From assembly GCF_036541405.1 (NCBI RefSeq), contig NZ_JAZHFS010000005.1:1-64000 (forward strand): a stretch of DNA of 64,000 nt, read 5' to 3'. Shown piece after piece: positions 17,223 through 26,874 of this stretch. The notes under the pieces were generated by a model, which was given only the letters and a program-made list of their open reading frames with translations, made no database searches and had not been told where the DNA came from. Source of the stretch: Clostridium_AD frigoriphilum (lineage in GTDB: Bacteria > Bacillota > Clostridia > Clostridiales > Clostridiaceae). The translations under genes and the position numbers were made by a program. Within the stretch, counting starts at the first letter, position 1. Each line of letters begins with the position of its first letter.

Positions 17223-20200
17223 CTAGCTTATTGCTGCATATCCAACAGTAATTGTTAATATGTGACCTGCTCCACTTACAACATAAGTTGCTGAAGTAGA
17301 TCCTGCTATTGTAATAGCTCCTGTTGCTGCTATTCCTGTGAATGTATGATTAGCATCTGCTGTTAATACAACTGTTGCTGCTGGTGTTGCTGCTACAAAG
17401 TTACCAGTTGCTGGTGTTGTCCAACTAATTGTTCCTGTGTAACCTGTTCCTGCTGCTATTGTAGTTGCTGGTGTTCCATCAACTGCTGGTGTAGCAACTA
17501 ATATCGTTGATGGTGCAATTAGTGCTGCTGATACATTTACTGTATAAGTTGCTGTTACAGCTGTATTAGCAGTTGTTGCTGCTCTCGTAGCTGTAATTAC
17601 AGTTGTTCCAGGTGCAAAAATTGTAACTTCGCCTGTTGTTGGATTAACTGTAGCTGTTGCTGGTGTTGCACTTGAATAAGTGATAGTTCCAGCTCCAATA
17701 CCGCTAGCTGCATTTGTAAATGCTGAATCAGTTGCTAATTTAGCTACTGTTGCTCCACTTCCAAATACGATTGTTGATGGGGCTTGTGTTGCTACTACGA
17801 TAACCCTATAGGCTGCATCTGTCTTAGTTATTTCAGGGTTTGCAATGTTAGTTACAGTGAACTCACCACTCCATGCTTTTGATGCAGGAGTATAAGTTGA
17901 ACCTGGTGCAATTGTTACAACGTAAGCTGGGTCAACAGCTGCATTGGCTAATGCCAACATTGCTGATTCAACATCGGCTTGTGTGTTAGCTGTTCCAGAA
18001 GGTACTGTTGTTACTACTGCATTTGTAACGTTAGCAAGTTGTGCTGTTGCTCCTGTTACATCTACTGCTACAGCTACTGTTATAGATCTATATGTTGCAT
18101 CTGTAATAGTGTTTGTATTTGTTACATCATTTGTTACTATTAACTTACCAGTCCATACTTTTGATACAGTACTATAAGTTGAACCAGCTGCAATTGTAAC
18201 TGTGTAACCTGAACCAACTTTTGCTTGAGCTAATGTAGTAATTGCTGTTTCAACAGCAGCTTGAGCACCTGCACCTGTAGTATTTGTTCCGAAAGGAACT
18301 GTTGTTATTGCTGCATTAGTAACCTTAGCAAGTTCTGCTGTAGCTCCTGCTGTAGATGCTGCATTAACTACAGTAATTGTTCTGTATGCATCTGTAGTTG
18401 CATTTGCAGCTGTTGTGTTGTTAGTTACTATAAGCTTACCAGTCCAAGATTTTGATGCTGTACTATAAGTTGAACCTTCTGCTATTGTTACTGTATAAGC
18501 TTGGTCAACTGCTGCATTAGCTAATTTCAATATTGCTGCTTCAACAGCGACCTGAGTGTTAGCTGTTCCAGAAGGTAGTGTTGTTACTACTGCATTAGTA
18601 ACCTTAGCAAGTTCTATTACTGAACCTGCTGCAGATGCTGCAGTAGCTACTGTGATTGTTCTATATGTTGCATCTGTAGTTGTGTTTGCACCAGTTATGA
18701 TATTGGTTACTGTTAACTTACCAGTCCATAATTTTGAAGTAGTGCTATAAGATGAACCATCTGCTATTGTTACTGTATAAGCTGGGTCAACTGCTGCATT
18801 AGCTAAATTCACTATTGCTGCTTCAACAGCAATTTTAGTGTTAAGTGTTCCAGAAGGTACTGTTGTTACTACTGCATTAGTAATCTTAGCAAGCTCTGTT
18901 GTTGATCCTGCTGTAGATACTCCAGTAGCTACTACGACTGTTCTGTATCCTGCATCTGTAGTTGTGTTTGCAGCTGTTGTGTTGTTAGTTACTATAAGCT
19001 TACCAATCCATGTTTTTGATGCTGTGCTATAAGTTGAACCATCTGCGATTGTTACTGTATACGCTGGGTCAACTGCTGCATTAGCTAATTTTAATATTGC
19101 TGCTTCAACAGCAACTTGAGTGTTAGCTGTTCCAAAAGGTACTGTTGTTACTACTGCTGGAGTAACCAAAGCAAGTTGTGCAATAGCTCCTGCTGCAGAT
19201 GCTGAAGTAGCCACTGTGATTGATCTAGCTGCTACGTCTGTAGTAACCGCAAGATTCGTATTATTAGTTACTATGAACTTACCTGTCCATACTTTTAATG
19301 TAGGACTATAAGTTGAATCTGCTTGGATTGATACAGTGTAACCTGTGTCAACTGCATGATTAGCTAATACAAGCATTGCTGCTTCAACACCAACTTGAGT
19401 GTTAGCTGTTCCAAAAGGTACTGTTGTTACTACTGCATTAGTAACCTTAGCAAGCTCTGATTTTATTGCACTAGTTACTGTTAATGTAGCTGAAACAGTT
19501 ACATTGTTTGTGTTTACTACACCACTAGTTGCTGCTAAAGTTCCAGTAAATGTGAAGCTTCCTGCTACTGTTGCAGAAGCTACCTTGTCCCATGTTACAG
19601 CTATATCTTTAGTTGTACCATCAGATAATGTTGCTTTTACAGTTGTTGGTAATGTATAAGAATCACCTGTTGCTGCTGTAGCGTTAATAGCACTAACTGA
19701 TGAAACTACTGGAAGAGCTGCTGCCTCTGTTAATACTTTAATTTGAGCTTCTACTGCTGTTAATGTATCAAGCTTTGTTACTAAAGCTTTTTGTGTATCT
19801 GTTAATGCTGTATAAGCTGTTTTTGCTGCTGTTACTGCTGCTGAGTCAGTTAATTTCAAATCAGCTACTGCTGGTAAAGCTGCTATTGTAGTATCTACTG
19901 CTGCTGCTTTTTCAGCATCTGTTGTAACAATTACTGGAGGTGTGTAAGTAGTTATATCCACTGTTGATGTAGCAACTTTATCTGTTGCAACTTTAACTGC
20001 AGCTGTTATACTTGCAGCATTAGCTGTAACATATGTTTTAATTGCTGTTGGATCAGTAAGGCTTACATTTCCAGCTAAAAGATATTTCGCAACTTCTGCT
20101 GATTGTGCAGTTAATTTAGCATTTGAATCAAAATATTTTCCACTAGCGTCTTCTATTAGGAATACATCTCCACCAGCATCTTTTAAATCTGCAATTAATG

Positions 20201-20354
20201 CTTTTATAGTTTCTGAAGAAGAGACAGCATAGATTTTTTTATTTGTAGTATTTATAATGTCCCCTGTTGCTGCATGAGCTAAGCTTGTACTACCTGCTGC
20301 AATTGCTAAAGCAAAAGAAGCCATTGCTATCTTTTTGTAAGTGTTACTTTTCAT
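17223..20354 (-). CDS. Large repetitive secreted surface protein
   Basis: A 1043-residue exported protein of low-complexity Ala/Thr/Val composition. The signal peptide (about 1-29, ending AHAATG) is followed by the N-terminal module shared with the M28-like protein (INTTNKKIY ... GGDVFLxED ... GKY). Next comes a helical spacer with a Big_4-like Ig domain (about 215-295). Six repeats of about 93 residues follow (about 298-856), each with TNAVVTTVPxGTxNT, VEAA, YTVTIAxGSTYS and a W-x-GKLxVTN segment. Two further Ig-like segments form the C-terminus. It has no enzymatic signature and is probably a structural or S-layer-associated protein. GGGGGA precedes the ATG. Confidence 0.75.
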   Translation of the reverse strand: MKSNTYKKIAMASFALAIAAGSTSLAHAATGDIINTTNKKIYAVSSSETIKALIADLKDAGGDVFLIEDASGKYFDSNAKLTAQSAEVAKYLLAGNVSLTDPTAIKTYVTANAASITAAVKVATDKVATSTVDITTYTPPVIVTTDAEKAAAVDTTIAALPAVADLKLTDSAAVTAAKTAYTALTDTQKALVTKLDTLTAVEAQIKVLTEAAALPVVSSVSAINATAATGDSYTLPTTVKATLSDGTTKDIAVTWDKVASATVAGSFTFTGTLAATSGVVNTNNVTVSATLTVTSAIKSELAKVTNAVVTTVPFGTANTQVGVEAAMLVLANHAVDTGYTVSIQADSTYSPTLKVWTGKFIVTNNTNLAVTTDVAARSITVATSASAAGAIAQLALVTPAVVTTVPFGTANTQVAVEAAILKLANAAVDPAYTVTIADGSTYSTASKTWIGKLIVTNNTTAANTTTDAGYRTVVVATGVSTAGSTTELAKITNAVVTTVPSGTLNTKIAVEAAIVNLANAAVDPAYTVTIADGSSYSTTSKLWTGKLTVTNIITGANTTTDATYRTITVATAASAAGSVIELAKVTNAVVTTLPSGTANTQVAVEAAILKLANAAVDQAYTVTIAEGSTYSTASKSWTGKLIVTNNTTAANATTDAYRTITVVNAASTAGATAELAKVTNAAITTVPFGTNTTGAGAQAAVETAITTLAQAKVGSGYTVTIAAGSTYSTVSKVWTGKLIVTNDVTNTNTITDATYRSITVAVAVDVTGATAQLANVTNAVVTTVPSGTANTQADVESAMLALANAAVDPAYVVTIAPGSTYTPASKAWSGEFTVTNIANPEITKTDAAYRVIVVATQAPSTIVFGSGATVAKLATDSAFTNAASGIGAGTITYSSATPATATVNPTTGEVTIFAPGTTVITATRAATTANTAVTATYTVNVSAALIAPSTILVATPAVDGTPATTIAAGTGYTGTISWTTPATGNFVAATPAATVVLTADANHTFTGIAATGAITIAGSTSATYVVSGAGHILTITVGYAAIS
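17223..20354. repeat. Six tandem in-gene repeats of about 282 bp
   Basis: Within this gene, about 17.79-19.46 kb is built of six head-to-tail copies with a period near 280 bp, encoding the 93-residue repeats. Copies two to four are the most alike. Such arrays vary in copy number by recombination. Confidence 0.8.
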
Positions 20355-20448
20355 TATATTTCCCCCTTAAGATTAGACCGCTTTATTATTTATGCTCGTC
20401 AGACCATAAATTGTATCATGTGTACATTTTAAGTTACTTATAATTTTA

Positions 20449-20480
20449 AATATAGTCGTACTGTTACGCACGACTATATT
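20449..20480 (-). terminator. Hairpin downstream of the S-layer-like gene
   Basis: AATATAGTCGT pairs with ACGACTATATT around a 10-nt loop, 40 bases past the stop codon. The minus-strand tail is only partly T-rich. Confidence 0.55.
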
Positions 20481-20519
20481 AAAATGCTTATTTATTTACT
20501 TATTTATTTAACTATTTAA

Positions 20520-23500
20520 CTATTGTGTAACTATAGATGCTGCAGCTCCTGTTTTAATTACCTTTGAACTTGCATCGATTATTTTGTAAGAATATGATCC
20601 TAACAAATCAGTTCCAAATCCTGTGATAGTAAATGTTCCATCTGCTGCAATTGCTCCAGTTTTAAGATCATTTCCCATTGTATCTCCAACTAATACAACT
20701 TTTAAACCAGTTAGATTAGTACCTGATACTTTACCATCTAATATTCCTAATCCTGGGTTAAATGTATAACCAGCATTTAAAGTAGCATCATTTGTTACTA
20801 CTGGTGTATCTGTTAATACTTTAGTTGCAGTTGTTAATGCTGTATTTGCAGTTGCTAATTTTGTTGTTGCATCTGTTATAGTAGCTGTAACATTTGTTGC
20901 TACTGCTTTATCTAATTCAGTTTTAGCGTTTGTTACATCTGTGTAAACTGAAGCTGTAGCAAGTCCTTTTGCTGCTGTATAAGCAGTTTGTGCTGCTACT
21001 ACTTTACCAGTTTCTGCAGTTGCTGCTGCTTTTGCATCTGTTAATGCTTTAGTTCCATCTGTTAATACTTTAGTTGCAGCTGTTAATGCTGTATTTGCAT
21101 TTGCTAATGTTGTTGTTGCAGCTGTTATAGTAGCTGTAACATTTGTTGCTACTGCTTTATCTAATTCAGTTTTAGCATTTGTTACATCTGTATAAACTGA
21201 AGCTGTAGCAAGTCCAGTTGCTGCTGTATAAGCAGTTTGTGCTGCTACTACTTTACCAGTTTCTGCAGTTGCTGCTGCTTTTGCATCTGTTAATGCTTTA
21301 TCTACTACTGGTGTACCAGCGAATACAATCTTAATTGTCTTATTAGGTCCACTTTGAGCAACACCAGTAACTGTAATGAAATCACCAGGTTGTGCAGTAC
21401 CAGTTATTGTTCCATCAAGAGCAACTTTAAAATCTGATCCAGTTGCAAATTTAGTTTTAGTTATATCATTGACTGTTAAGAAAGTTGATAACTCCATACT
21501 ATCTTGACCATATTGATCATTAGCTCCGATATAAACATTTTGTGTAGATGCTTTAGCTCCGTTTGGAAGGTATTGAGATAAAGAGTTTCCTAACATATCT
21601 GCATAACTATTACCAGCAGACTGAGTAAGAGTTATAGTATCGTTATCTTTTGAAATACCATTTACCTCTGTAGATACAGAAGCATATATTGAAGAAGCTA
21701 CTGGGTCTACTGTTGAAGATGTAATATCTGCAGTTTTTACATATATAGTTTTATCAGCACCTTGAATACTTACTGTTAATTTAGTACTTGATCCAGTTTT
21801 TGCAGAATCTGCAAAGTCTAGTGCAACTACTTTAAGAGCATCATAAGCGCAAGATCCTGTTGCTGCAGGTCCTTTTGCAATTACAAAGTCTTTACTATCA
21901 ACAGATGCAGCAATTATTGGGTTACCTGCTAACAATACTTTTGATCCGCTTGAAGTTGTACCATAAACTTTTGGGTTAGCTTTATAATCTATTTGTCTAT
22001 CAGAAACTGTTTTAGTATTATGATCAATATCAGCATATATTGGCTTAGTTACTGCATCCAATACATAATCTTTGATATCTTTATTATCTAATACTGTGAA
22101 TGTTTGTGATTGAGAATCAACTGGTGAAGCTATATCTGTTGCAGTTCTCAAAGTAATACCATCAGATTTATATCTATCAGTGTTATACAACTCAAATGTA
22201 ATTGTTGCTGATCCTGCTACTCCTGCTTTAAGTGCAAGATATTTATTTCCTGTAGCTAATGAAGTAGCTGTTGTATCATTTTTGTCCTTATCTTGATAAG
22301 AAACGCCAACAACTGTTGGTGCAGAAGAAACTGCTTTAACATAATATTGACTTATTGTATTACTACTATCAGCACCTGTAGTCATATCAATTACTCTATC
22401 ATATTGATCTTTAACAGAAAGTCCTTCTTTATCCCATCCAAAATCAACACGTTGAATTGCTGCATCAGTACCTTGTACAGCTTGCATAATAGTCTTATAT
22501 TTTGAAGTATCTAAAGTTAATGTATCAGCCATAACTTTTTTCTGAACATTTACAGTTATAGTGCTATATTTACCTGTTGATGATGCTACTGAAGCTGTTA
22601 TAGTTCTTTGTCCATCATTTGGATATCCGATACCTCTACCTGTATCTCCAACTTGATCTCCAATTCTTAATACAGCATCTCCATTAGCATCTTTAGACCA
22701 GAATGCACCTGAAATTGAAACATCTTTTGTAACTACATCTGCATATTTTGTTAATACTTTTCCATTTTGATCTAATGCTACAAATGGAATTATTTTGTCT
22801 TCTCCAGTAGCTATATTATAAGCAGGAACTTGTAACTGTATTGAATCTACTTTTGCTTCTCTTTTCATTATTACGTTAAGTATTGATGATTTTCCTGTAT
22901 AAGTCATAGCATTAATTACTATTGGCATATCTATTGAATTAGTATCTGTTGCACTCTTAACTTGAACTTGAATAGCTGCTTTCTTTGAATCAATTGGATC
23001 ATGTACAACTTTAGTTGTTATATAAGCATTTGTTCCAGTTAATTCATCAGTACCGTCAATTAATATTAGACCATTTTTTACTATATCGTAATCTGTTGTA
23101 GGGTTACCACTTACATCAGTTGCAGTATAAGTAAGATAGAATAAGCTTGAAGTATCTTGTGCTGTTAAAACTTTACCATCTTTATTTGTTATTGCTGAAA
23201 TATTTATGTCACTTAATGTACCAACTTGTGAAGTTACAGCTAATGTAGCACTTTTGTTAACTCCAGTTGTTGTATCATAAGCACTTATTACAACTGTACT
23301 AAGTTGTAAAATATTCATATTTGCAGATGGTGTTACTGTAATTACGCCATCTTTTCCTGTTGCAGAACCTACTCCAGATTGGAATGTTAAACCGTTAGCA
23401 AGAGAAGAAGTTGTAATATCATTTCCATATTGATCTAATACTTGATAAGTTGCATATCCAACTCTATCAGCACTAGTACCACCCTTAGGTATATTACCAA

Positions 23501-24128
23501 GTCCTAATTTAGTTGAAGTTATATCAATTTTAGCAATTTTTTGTGAAGCTACATTTATAGTTGATGTTCCGAAATCTTTTCCGTCATTAACTACGTTAAC
23601 TGTATAATCTGATGGTGGTAAATTTGATGCATTAGTTAATGTAGCTTCTGTTTTAGCAGTATTCCAAGTAGCTGTCATAGTTGAAACTACAGCTGATCCT
23701 TGTTTAACTGTAAATACAACTTTTGATGTATCAGCTACTGTACCATTAAATGTTGCTTTGAAGCTTTTAGCGTTAATAGCTGCTGTTGTTACTGATGTAG
23801 CTGCTGTAACAGTTGCATCTCCAGCACCAATTTGAGTTGTTCCTGTAGAATTTGTATAAGTTACTGCTGGTATAACGCTTGCATTTATTGATGCGCCTGT
23901 AAGATTGTCTATCCAATTACCATCGAAATTTTTAACATAAACTGTTCCACCTGCAACTACTGCAGCAGCGATTTCTGTTGCGTTAGCTGGGTCATTAGCA
24001 TAAGCTAAGTCATAAGCTTTAGTTCCTATTACCACTGTACCATCAGCCATTGCTGCGAATGCTGAGAAAGATGTTGATCCTGCTATCATTAAGGCAGCAA
24101 GAGCTGTGCTTGTAATTTTCTTGTTCAT
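20520..24128 (-). CDS. Probable S-layer protein
   Basis: An exported protein of about 1202 residues; the ATG at 24128 (MNKKITSTALAALMIAG) has GGAGG 9 bases upstream and is preferred to an upstream in-frame codon. The signal peptide ends SAFAAMA. The next about 90 residues are a module (GTVVIGTKAYDLAYANDPAN ... GGTVYVKNFDGNW ... IPAVTY) also found in three other proteins here. The long middle part is made of Ig-like beta domains. Near the C-terminus two near-identical 83-residue Ala/Thr-rich helical repeats occur. Size, composition and neighbours suggest the main S-layer subunit. No SLH or CWB2 repeats are seen, so attachment must use another module. Confidence 0.7.
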   Translation of the reverse strand: MNKKITSTALAALMIAGSTSFSAFAAMADGTVVIGTKAYDLAYANDPANATEIAAAVVAGGTVYVKNFDGNWIDNLTGASINASVIPAVTYTNSTGTTQIGAGDATVTAATSVTTAAINAKSFKATFNGTVADTSKVVFTVKQGSAVVSTMTATWNTAKTEATLTNASNLPPSDYTVNVVNDGKDFGTSTINVASQKIAKIDITSTKLGLGNIPKGGTSADRVGYATYQVLDQYGNDITTSSLANGLTFQSGVGSATGKDGVITVTPSANMNILQLSTVVISAYDTTTGVNKSATLAVTSQVGTLSDINISAITNKDGKVLTAQDTSSLFYLTYTATDVSGNPTTDYDIVKNGLILIDGTDELTGTNAYITTKVVHDPIDSKKAAIQVQVKSATDTNSIDMPIVINAMTYTGKSSILNVIMKREAKVDSIQLQVPAYNIATGEDKIIPFVALDQNGKVLTKYADVVTKDVSISGAFWSKDANGDAVLRIGDQVGDTGRGIGYPNDGQRTITASVASSTGKYSTITVNVQKKVMADTLTLDTSKYKTIMQAVQGTDAAIQRVDFGWDKEGLSVKDQYDRVIDMTTGADSSNTISQYYVKAVSSAPTVVGVSYQDKDKNDTTATSLATGNKYLALKAGVAGSATITFELYNTDRYKSDGITLRTATDIASPVDSQSQTFTVLDNKDIKDYVLDAVTKPIYADIDHNTKTVSDRQIDYKANPKVYGTTSSGSKVLLAGNPIIAASVDSKDFVIAKGPAATGSCAYDALKVVALDFADSAKTGSSTKLTVSIQGADKTIYVKTADITSSTVDPVASSIYASVSTEVNGISKDNDTITLTQSAGNSYADMLGNSLSQYLPNGAKASTQNVYIGANDQYGQDSMELSTFLTVNDITKTKFATGSDFKVALDGTITGTAQPGDFITVTGVAQSGPNKTIKIVFAGTPVVDKALTDAKAAATAETGKVVAAQTAYTAATGLATASVYTDVTNAKTELDKAVATNVTATITAATTTLANANTALTAATKVLTDGTKALTDAKAAATAETGKVVAAQTAYTAAKGLATASVYTDVTNAKTELDKAVATNVTATITDATTKLATANTALTTATKVLTDTPVVTNDATLNAGYTFNPGLGILDGKVSGTNLTGLKVVLVGDTMGNDLKTGAIAADGTFTITGFGTDLLGSYSYKIIDASSKVIKTGAAASIVTQ
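20811..21305. repeat. Near-identical 249-bp tandem duplication
   Basis: Two head-to-tail copies (offset 249 bp = 83 codons) at about 20811-21059 and 21060-21305 differ at few positions. This points to a recent in-frame duplication within the S-layer-like gene. Confidence 0.85.
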
Positions 24129-24170
24129 ATAAATATACCTCCGATTAATTTTAGTTTGTTTTTTTATTGG

Positions 24171-24200
24171 CAACCCTTAATTAATTTTAATTAAGGGTTA
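24171..24200 (-). other. Intercistronic hairpin before the S-layer-like gene
   Basis: AACCCTTAATTAA and its complement form a perfect 13-bp stem with a short loop, about 45 bases upstream of the S-layer-like start. No T-tract follows on the minus strand. It looks more like an mRNA-stabilising or attenuating stem than a terminator. Confidence 0.5.
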
Positions 24201-24217
24201 ATTCCTTTTGAAAGTTA

Positions 24218-25516
24218 TTAGTTTGCTGCTGTTAAAACTACATCACTTGTTCCAACTATTGTTCCAGCTGCATTTGTTAATTTAATTGTAACTGTATCTC
24301 CAACTGATTTAGCTGGGAATAATGTAGTAGACGCTCCTAAATTAGCTATTGTTGATAATTTACTTGCACCACTAAATACTTGGTATTGAGTTGCTCCTGC
24401 TTGACTTGAAGTAGCAGTTATTACTGCTCCAAAGGTTGCAGATTTTACTGTAGCTGAAATTGTTGCTGTTCCTGGTACTACTACTACAGGTGCAACATCA
24501 ATTGTTCCAGATTGTCCTAATTTTACATCTATTGCTTTAATTTCATTGTTACTTGCATCAAGTAATTTAACTGTTACTGCATCTCCTGCAACTTTAGCTG
24601 GGAATACTGTTGTAGCTGTTCCTAATGCTGATTTAGCTGTTAAGTTGCTTGTACCAGTAACTATTTGATATTGTGTAGCTTTTGGGAAAGCTTTAAGGCC
24701 ATCAGCTGTCATAGTTACGTTTCCAACTGCTCCAAATGTTGCTGCTTTGATTGTAGTATCAAATATTGTTGTTGATGAATTTGTTACTTTTACCATTACT
24801 GTTTTCCAGCCTTCATATCCTTTTTTAGCCCATGTTGTTGATTTTGCTGTGTTAACATGTGCAATAAGCATATAAGTTCCTGGTGTTTTAAATGTCATTG
24901 AAGGAGTTGCAGAATAATCTGCTGGTCCGTTTAACCATGTTCCTGTTGCTGTATCCATTGCGAATAATTGATAAAGGTATGGTCCAGCGATTCCGCCTAT
25001 TTGGCTTATTCCGTTGAATTTAGCTGTTAAGCCAGTAACTGCAACGTCTGCTGCTCCATTTGTATATACTCTGTTGTTATCATCTTTGCTTACGCAATTA
25101 AGTCCTGCTACATAATAACTATCAAAGTTACCAGTTGCATTTGATTTAACTCCAGTTTTTCCTGCTGTTTTAACCCATATTGAAACTTTATATTTTCCTA
25201 ATGTTAATGCTTTTGATGCTGGTAACACATAAGGTGTTTTAGAATTTACTGCAGCTGTGTATCCAGTTGTTAGCTCAGTCCATTTACCAGCTTCGTTTCC
25301 AATAAATGCTCTGTATTGAACATCTCCTGAAAATTTTGCAGCAGTTACTGTAAATGTTTCAGTGTCCCCAACCACTAGTGGTGAATGTTCTATACCTGCG
25401 TAGTTAATTGTTGGTGTTGCTACTGTTGCTGCGTTTGCTGTAACATTTGTTAAAGATCCAACTGTTACAAATAATGCTACTAAAGACATACTTAGTATTT
25501 TTTTAATCTTTATCAT
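24218..25516 (-). CDS. Secreted protein with two C-terminal repeats
   Basis: A 432-residue exported protein with a signal peptide of about 1-29 (ending TANAATVA). Residues about 35-250 are beta-rich with aromatic patterns (QYRAFIGNEAGKWTEL, YKVSIWVKT, YLYQLFAMDTATGTW, TYMLIAHVNT) reminiscent of triple-tyrosine-motif sandwich domains. Two related repeats of about 85 residues end the protein (KxATFGAV ... TQYQ(I/V) ... TxFPAK ... DxVT(V/I)KL). It is 90 bases upstream of the S-layer-like gene in the same direction and probably co-transcribed. Two ECF-like promoter motifs lie 450-600 bases upstream. Role unknown, probably envelope. Confidence 0.65.
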   Translation of the reverse strand: MIKIKKILSMSLVALFVTVGSLTNVTANAATVATPTINYAGIEHSPLVVGDTETFTVTAAKFSGDVQYRAFIGNEAGKWTELTTGYTAAVNSKTPYVLPASKALTLGKYKVSIWVKTAGKTGVKSNATGNFDSYYVAGLNCVSKDDNNRVYTNGAADVAVTGLTAKFNGISQIGGIAGPYLYQLFAMDTATGTWLNGPADYSATPSMTFKTPGTYMLIAHVNTAKSTTWAKKGYEGWKTVMVKVTNSSTTIFDTTIKAATFGAVGNVTMTADGLKAFPKATQYQIVTGTSNLTAKSALGTATTVFPAKVAGDAVTVKLLDASNNEIKAIDVKLGQSGTIDVAPVVVVPGTATISATVKSATFGAVITATSSQAGATQYQVFSGASKLSTIANLGASTTLFPAKSVGDTVTIKLTNAAGTIVGTSDVVLTAAN

Positions 25517-25971
25517 GTATTTTGTCCCCTCCCATATTGTTATATGTTTTTATAATTTTGAAAATAAAAACCTAATTATTATTGTAGTCTTTTTATAAAG
25601 AATACAATTTGTTCTTCTTTAACTACACCCCCTAGGGAGCTATTTTTTTTGTTACTATAAAACAACCTAAATTTGTTTTAAAGTAACATAGTAATTAAAG
25701 ACTTTAATTTGCATGTAACCATTTTCTTGAATTTCTAATTTCTTATCAAAACATCGAATGCAGTATAATATTCTGATAATTTGAACCTATTTACACAAAA
25801 TTTACGATATTTATATTATATAACACTTTTGGTTAAATCTCAATATGTTAAATTAAATTTAACATGTTTACTTTATTCTTCACATATTTCATATTTCTTC
25901 ACACATTTCATAAATTTTCATATTATTCATGTGTTTTCATATAATTCATGTATTTTCATTGGTTACACTTA

Positions 25972-26001
25972 TATAACGTTTATGGTTATATTTTAGTTGC
26001 A
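25972..26001 (-). promoter_or_regulatory. ECF-sigma-like promoter motif, copy A
   Basis: Minus strand TGCAAC, exactly 17 bases, then CGTTATA followed by TAAGTG. The same layout occurs at 26109, 26721 and 38914. It lies about 450 bases upstream of the 432-residue gene. Confidence 0.6.
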
Positions 26002-26108
26002 AGTTTTAAGAGTTATTTTACATTATTTAAATTTTATAAATAAATTTAGTATAAATAACTCATTTATAATTTAGATTGGTTGATATCTTTTTACATTCTT
26101 TTCACTTA

Positions 26109-26138
26109 TATAACGCTTGTCCCTCTACTTTAGTTGCA
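26109..26138 (-). promoter_or_regulatory. ECF-sigma-like promoter motif, copy B
   Basis: Minus strand TGCAACTAAA, then CGTTATATAAGTG with a 17-base interval between TGCAAC and CGTTATA. It directs transcription towards the S-layer operon, about 590 bases upstream of its first start codon. Confidence 0.6.
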
Positions 26139-26265
26139 CTTTTCAAAATTCTTTTTAATATTATATAAAACTTAAACATATAAACTAGAATATATTCTTT
26201 ATTTAATATAGATAACTTACTTGATATAAGCGCTTTTATATGTTTATTATAGTATTCATGATTTA

Positions 26266-26625
26266 TTACAACTTATTTTCTACTTTTTCTTTAGATACTT
26301 CATTTTGGTTTTTATTTGCCTTCTCAAAATTAATTACCTTACCCTCATTCTTGTAAACTACAGCTGGTATAGCACTCACATTGATAATCTCTCCTGTAAC
26401 ATTTTCTATCCAATTTCCATCATAATCTTTAACATAAACTGCTCCGCCTGCGACTATCATTTTAGAAATTTCTTCCTCATTGTTTGCGTCATTAGCATAA
26501 GCTAAATCAAAAGCCTTGTTTCCTATTACAACCGTACCATTTGGCAATGCATCAACCGTTGCTAATGTTGTAGCTTTCGCCATCATTAAATCAGTGTCAA
26601 CTGAACTTGTAATTTTATTATTCAT
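26266..26625 (-). CDS. Stand-alone S-layer N-terminal module protein
   Basis: A protein of about 119 residues starting MNNKITSSVDTDLMMAK; the ATG at 26625 has GGGAGG 7 bases upstream. It consists almost only of the module seen at the N-terminus of the S-layer-like protein (NGTVVIGNKAFDLAYAND ... GGAVYVKDYDGNWIENVTG ... IPAVVYKN) plus a charged tail (KANKNQNEVSKEKVENK). The signal-peptide region is poor (no good hydrophobic core). It may therefore be a decayed or truncated paralogue, or a cytoplasmic or regulatory form. An ECF-like promoter motif lies 96 bases upstream, so expression is plausible. Confidence 0.6.
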   Translation of the reverse strand: MNNKITSSVDTDLMMAKATTLATVDALPNGTVVIGNKAFDLAYANDANNEEEISKMIVAGGAVYVKDYDGNWIENVTGEIINVSAIPAVVYKNEGKVINFEKANKNQNEVSKEKVENKL

Positions 26626-26720
26626 ATAATTGCCTCCCATCACTCGTAAGTTTTACTTCCGTGTAGGTTTTACTTACGTGTAAGTTTTATCTCTGCTGTA
26701 TTTTTAATCTTTCCACACTG

Positions 26721-26750
26721 TATAACGGTTCTCCTTGTAATATAGTTGCA
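26721..26750 (-). promoter_or_regulatory. ECF-sigma-like promoter motif, copy C
   Basis: Minus strand TGCAACTATA ... CGTTATACAGTG with the same 17-base interval, 96 bases upstream of the stand-alone module gene. This spacing is normal for a promoter. Confidence 0.6.
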
Positions 26751-26874
26751 CTTTCTTAAAAGTTTTTTGTTAAACTATGAAATAATACTTTAAGTGGCTA
26801 TTTAACAATTTAGTAACCTTATATGATATTGCTTCATATATTAGTATAGTAAAAATGTTTGAAGGGAGCCTTTT

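Larger units (their letters stand above)
25517..26265. other. Long leader region of the S-layer operon
   Basis: About 750 bases with no credible gene. It contains two ECF-like promoter motifs and imperfect direct repeats of a TTTCATAT-ATTCATGT type at about 25870-25960. A long untranslated leader is common for S-layer genes. Confidence 0.5.
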
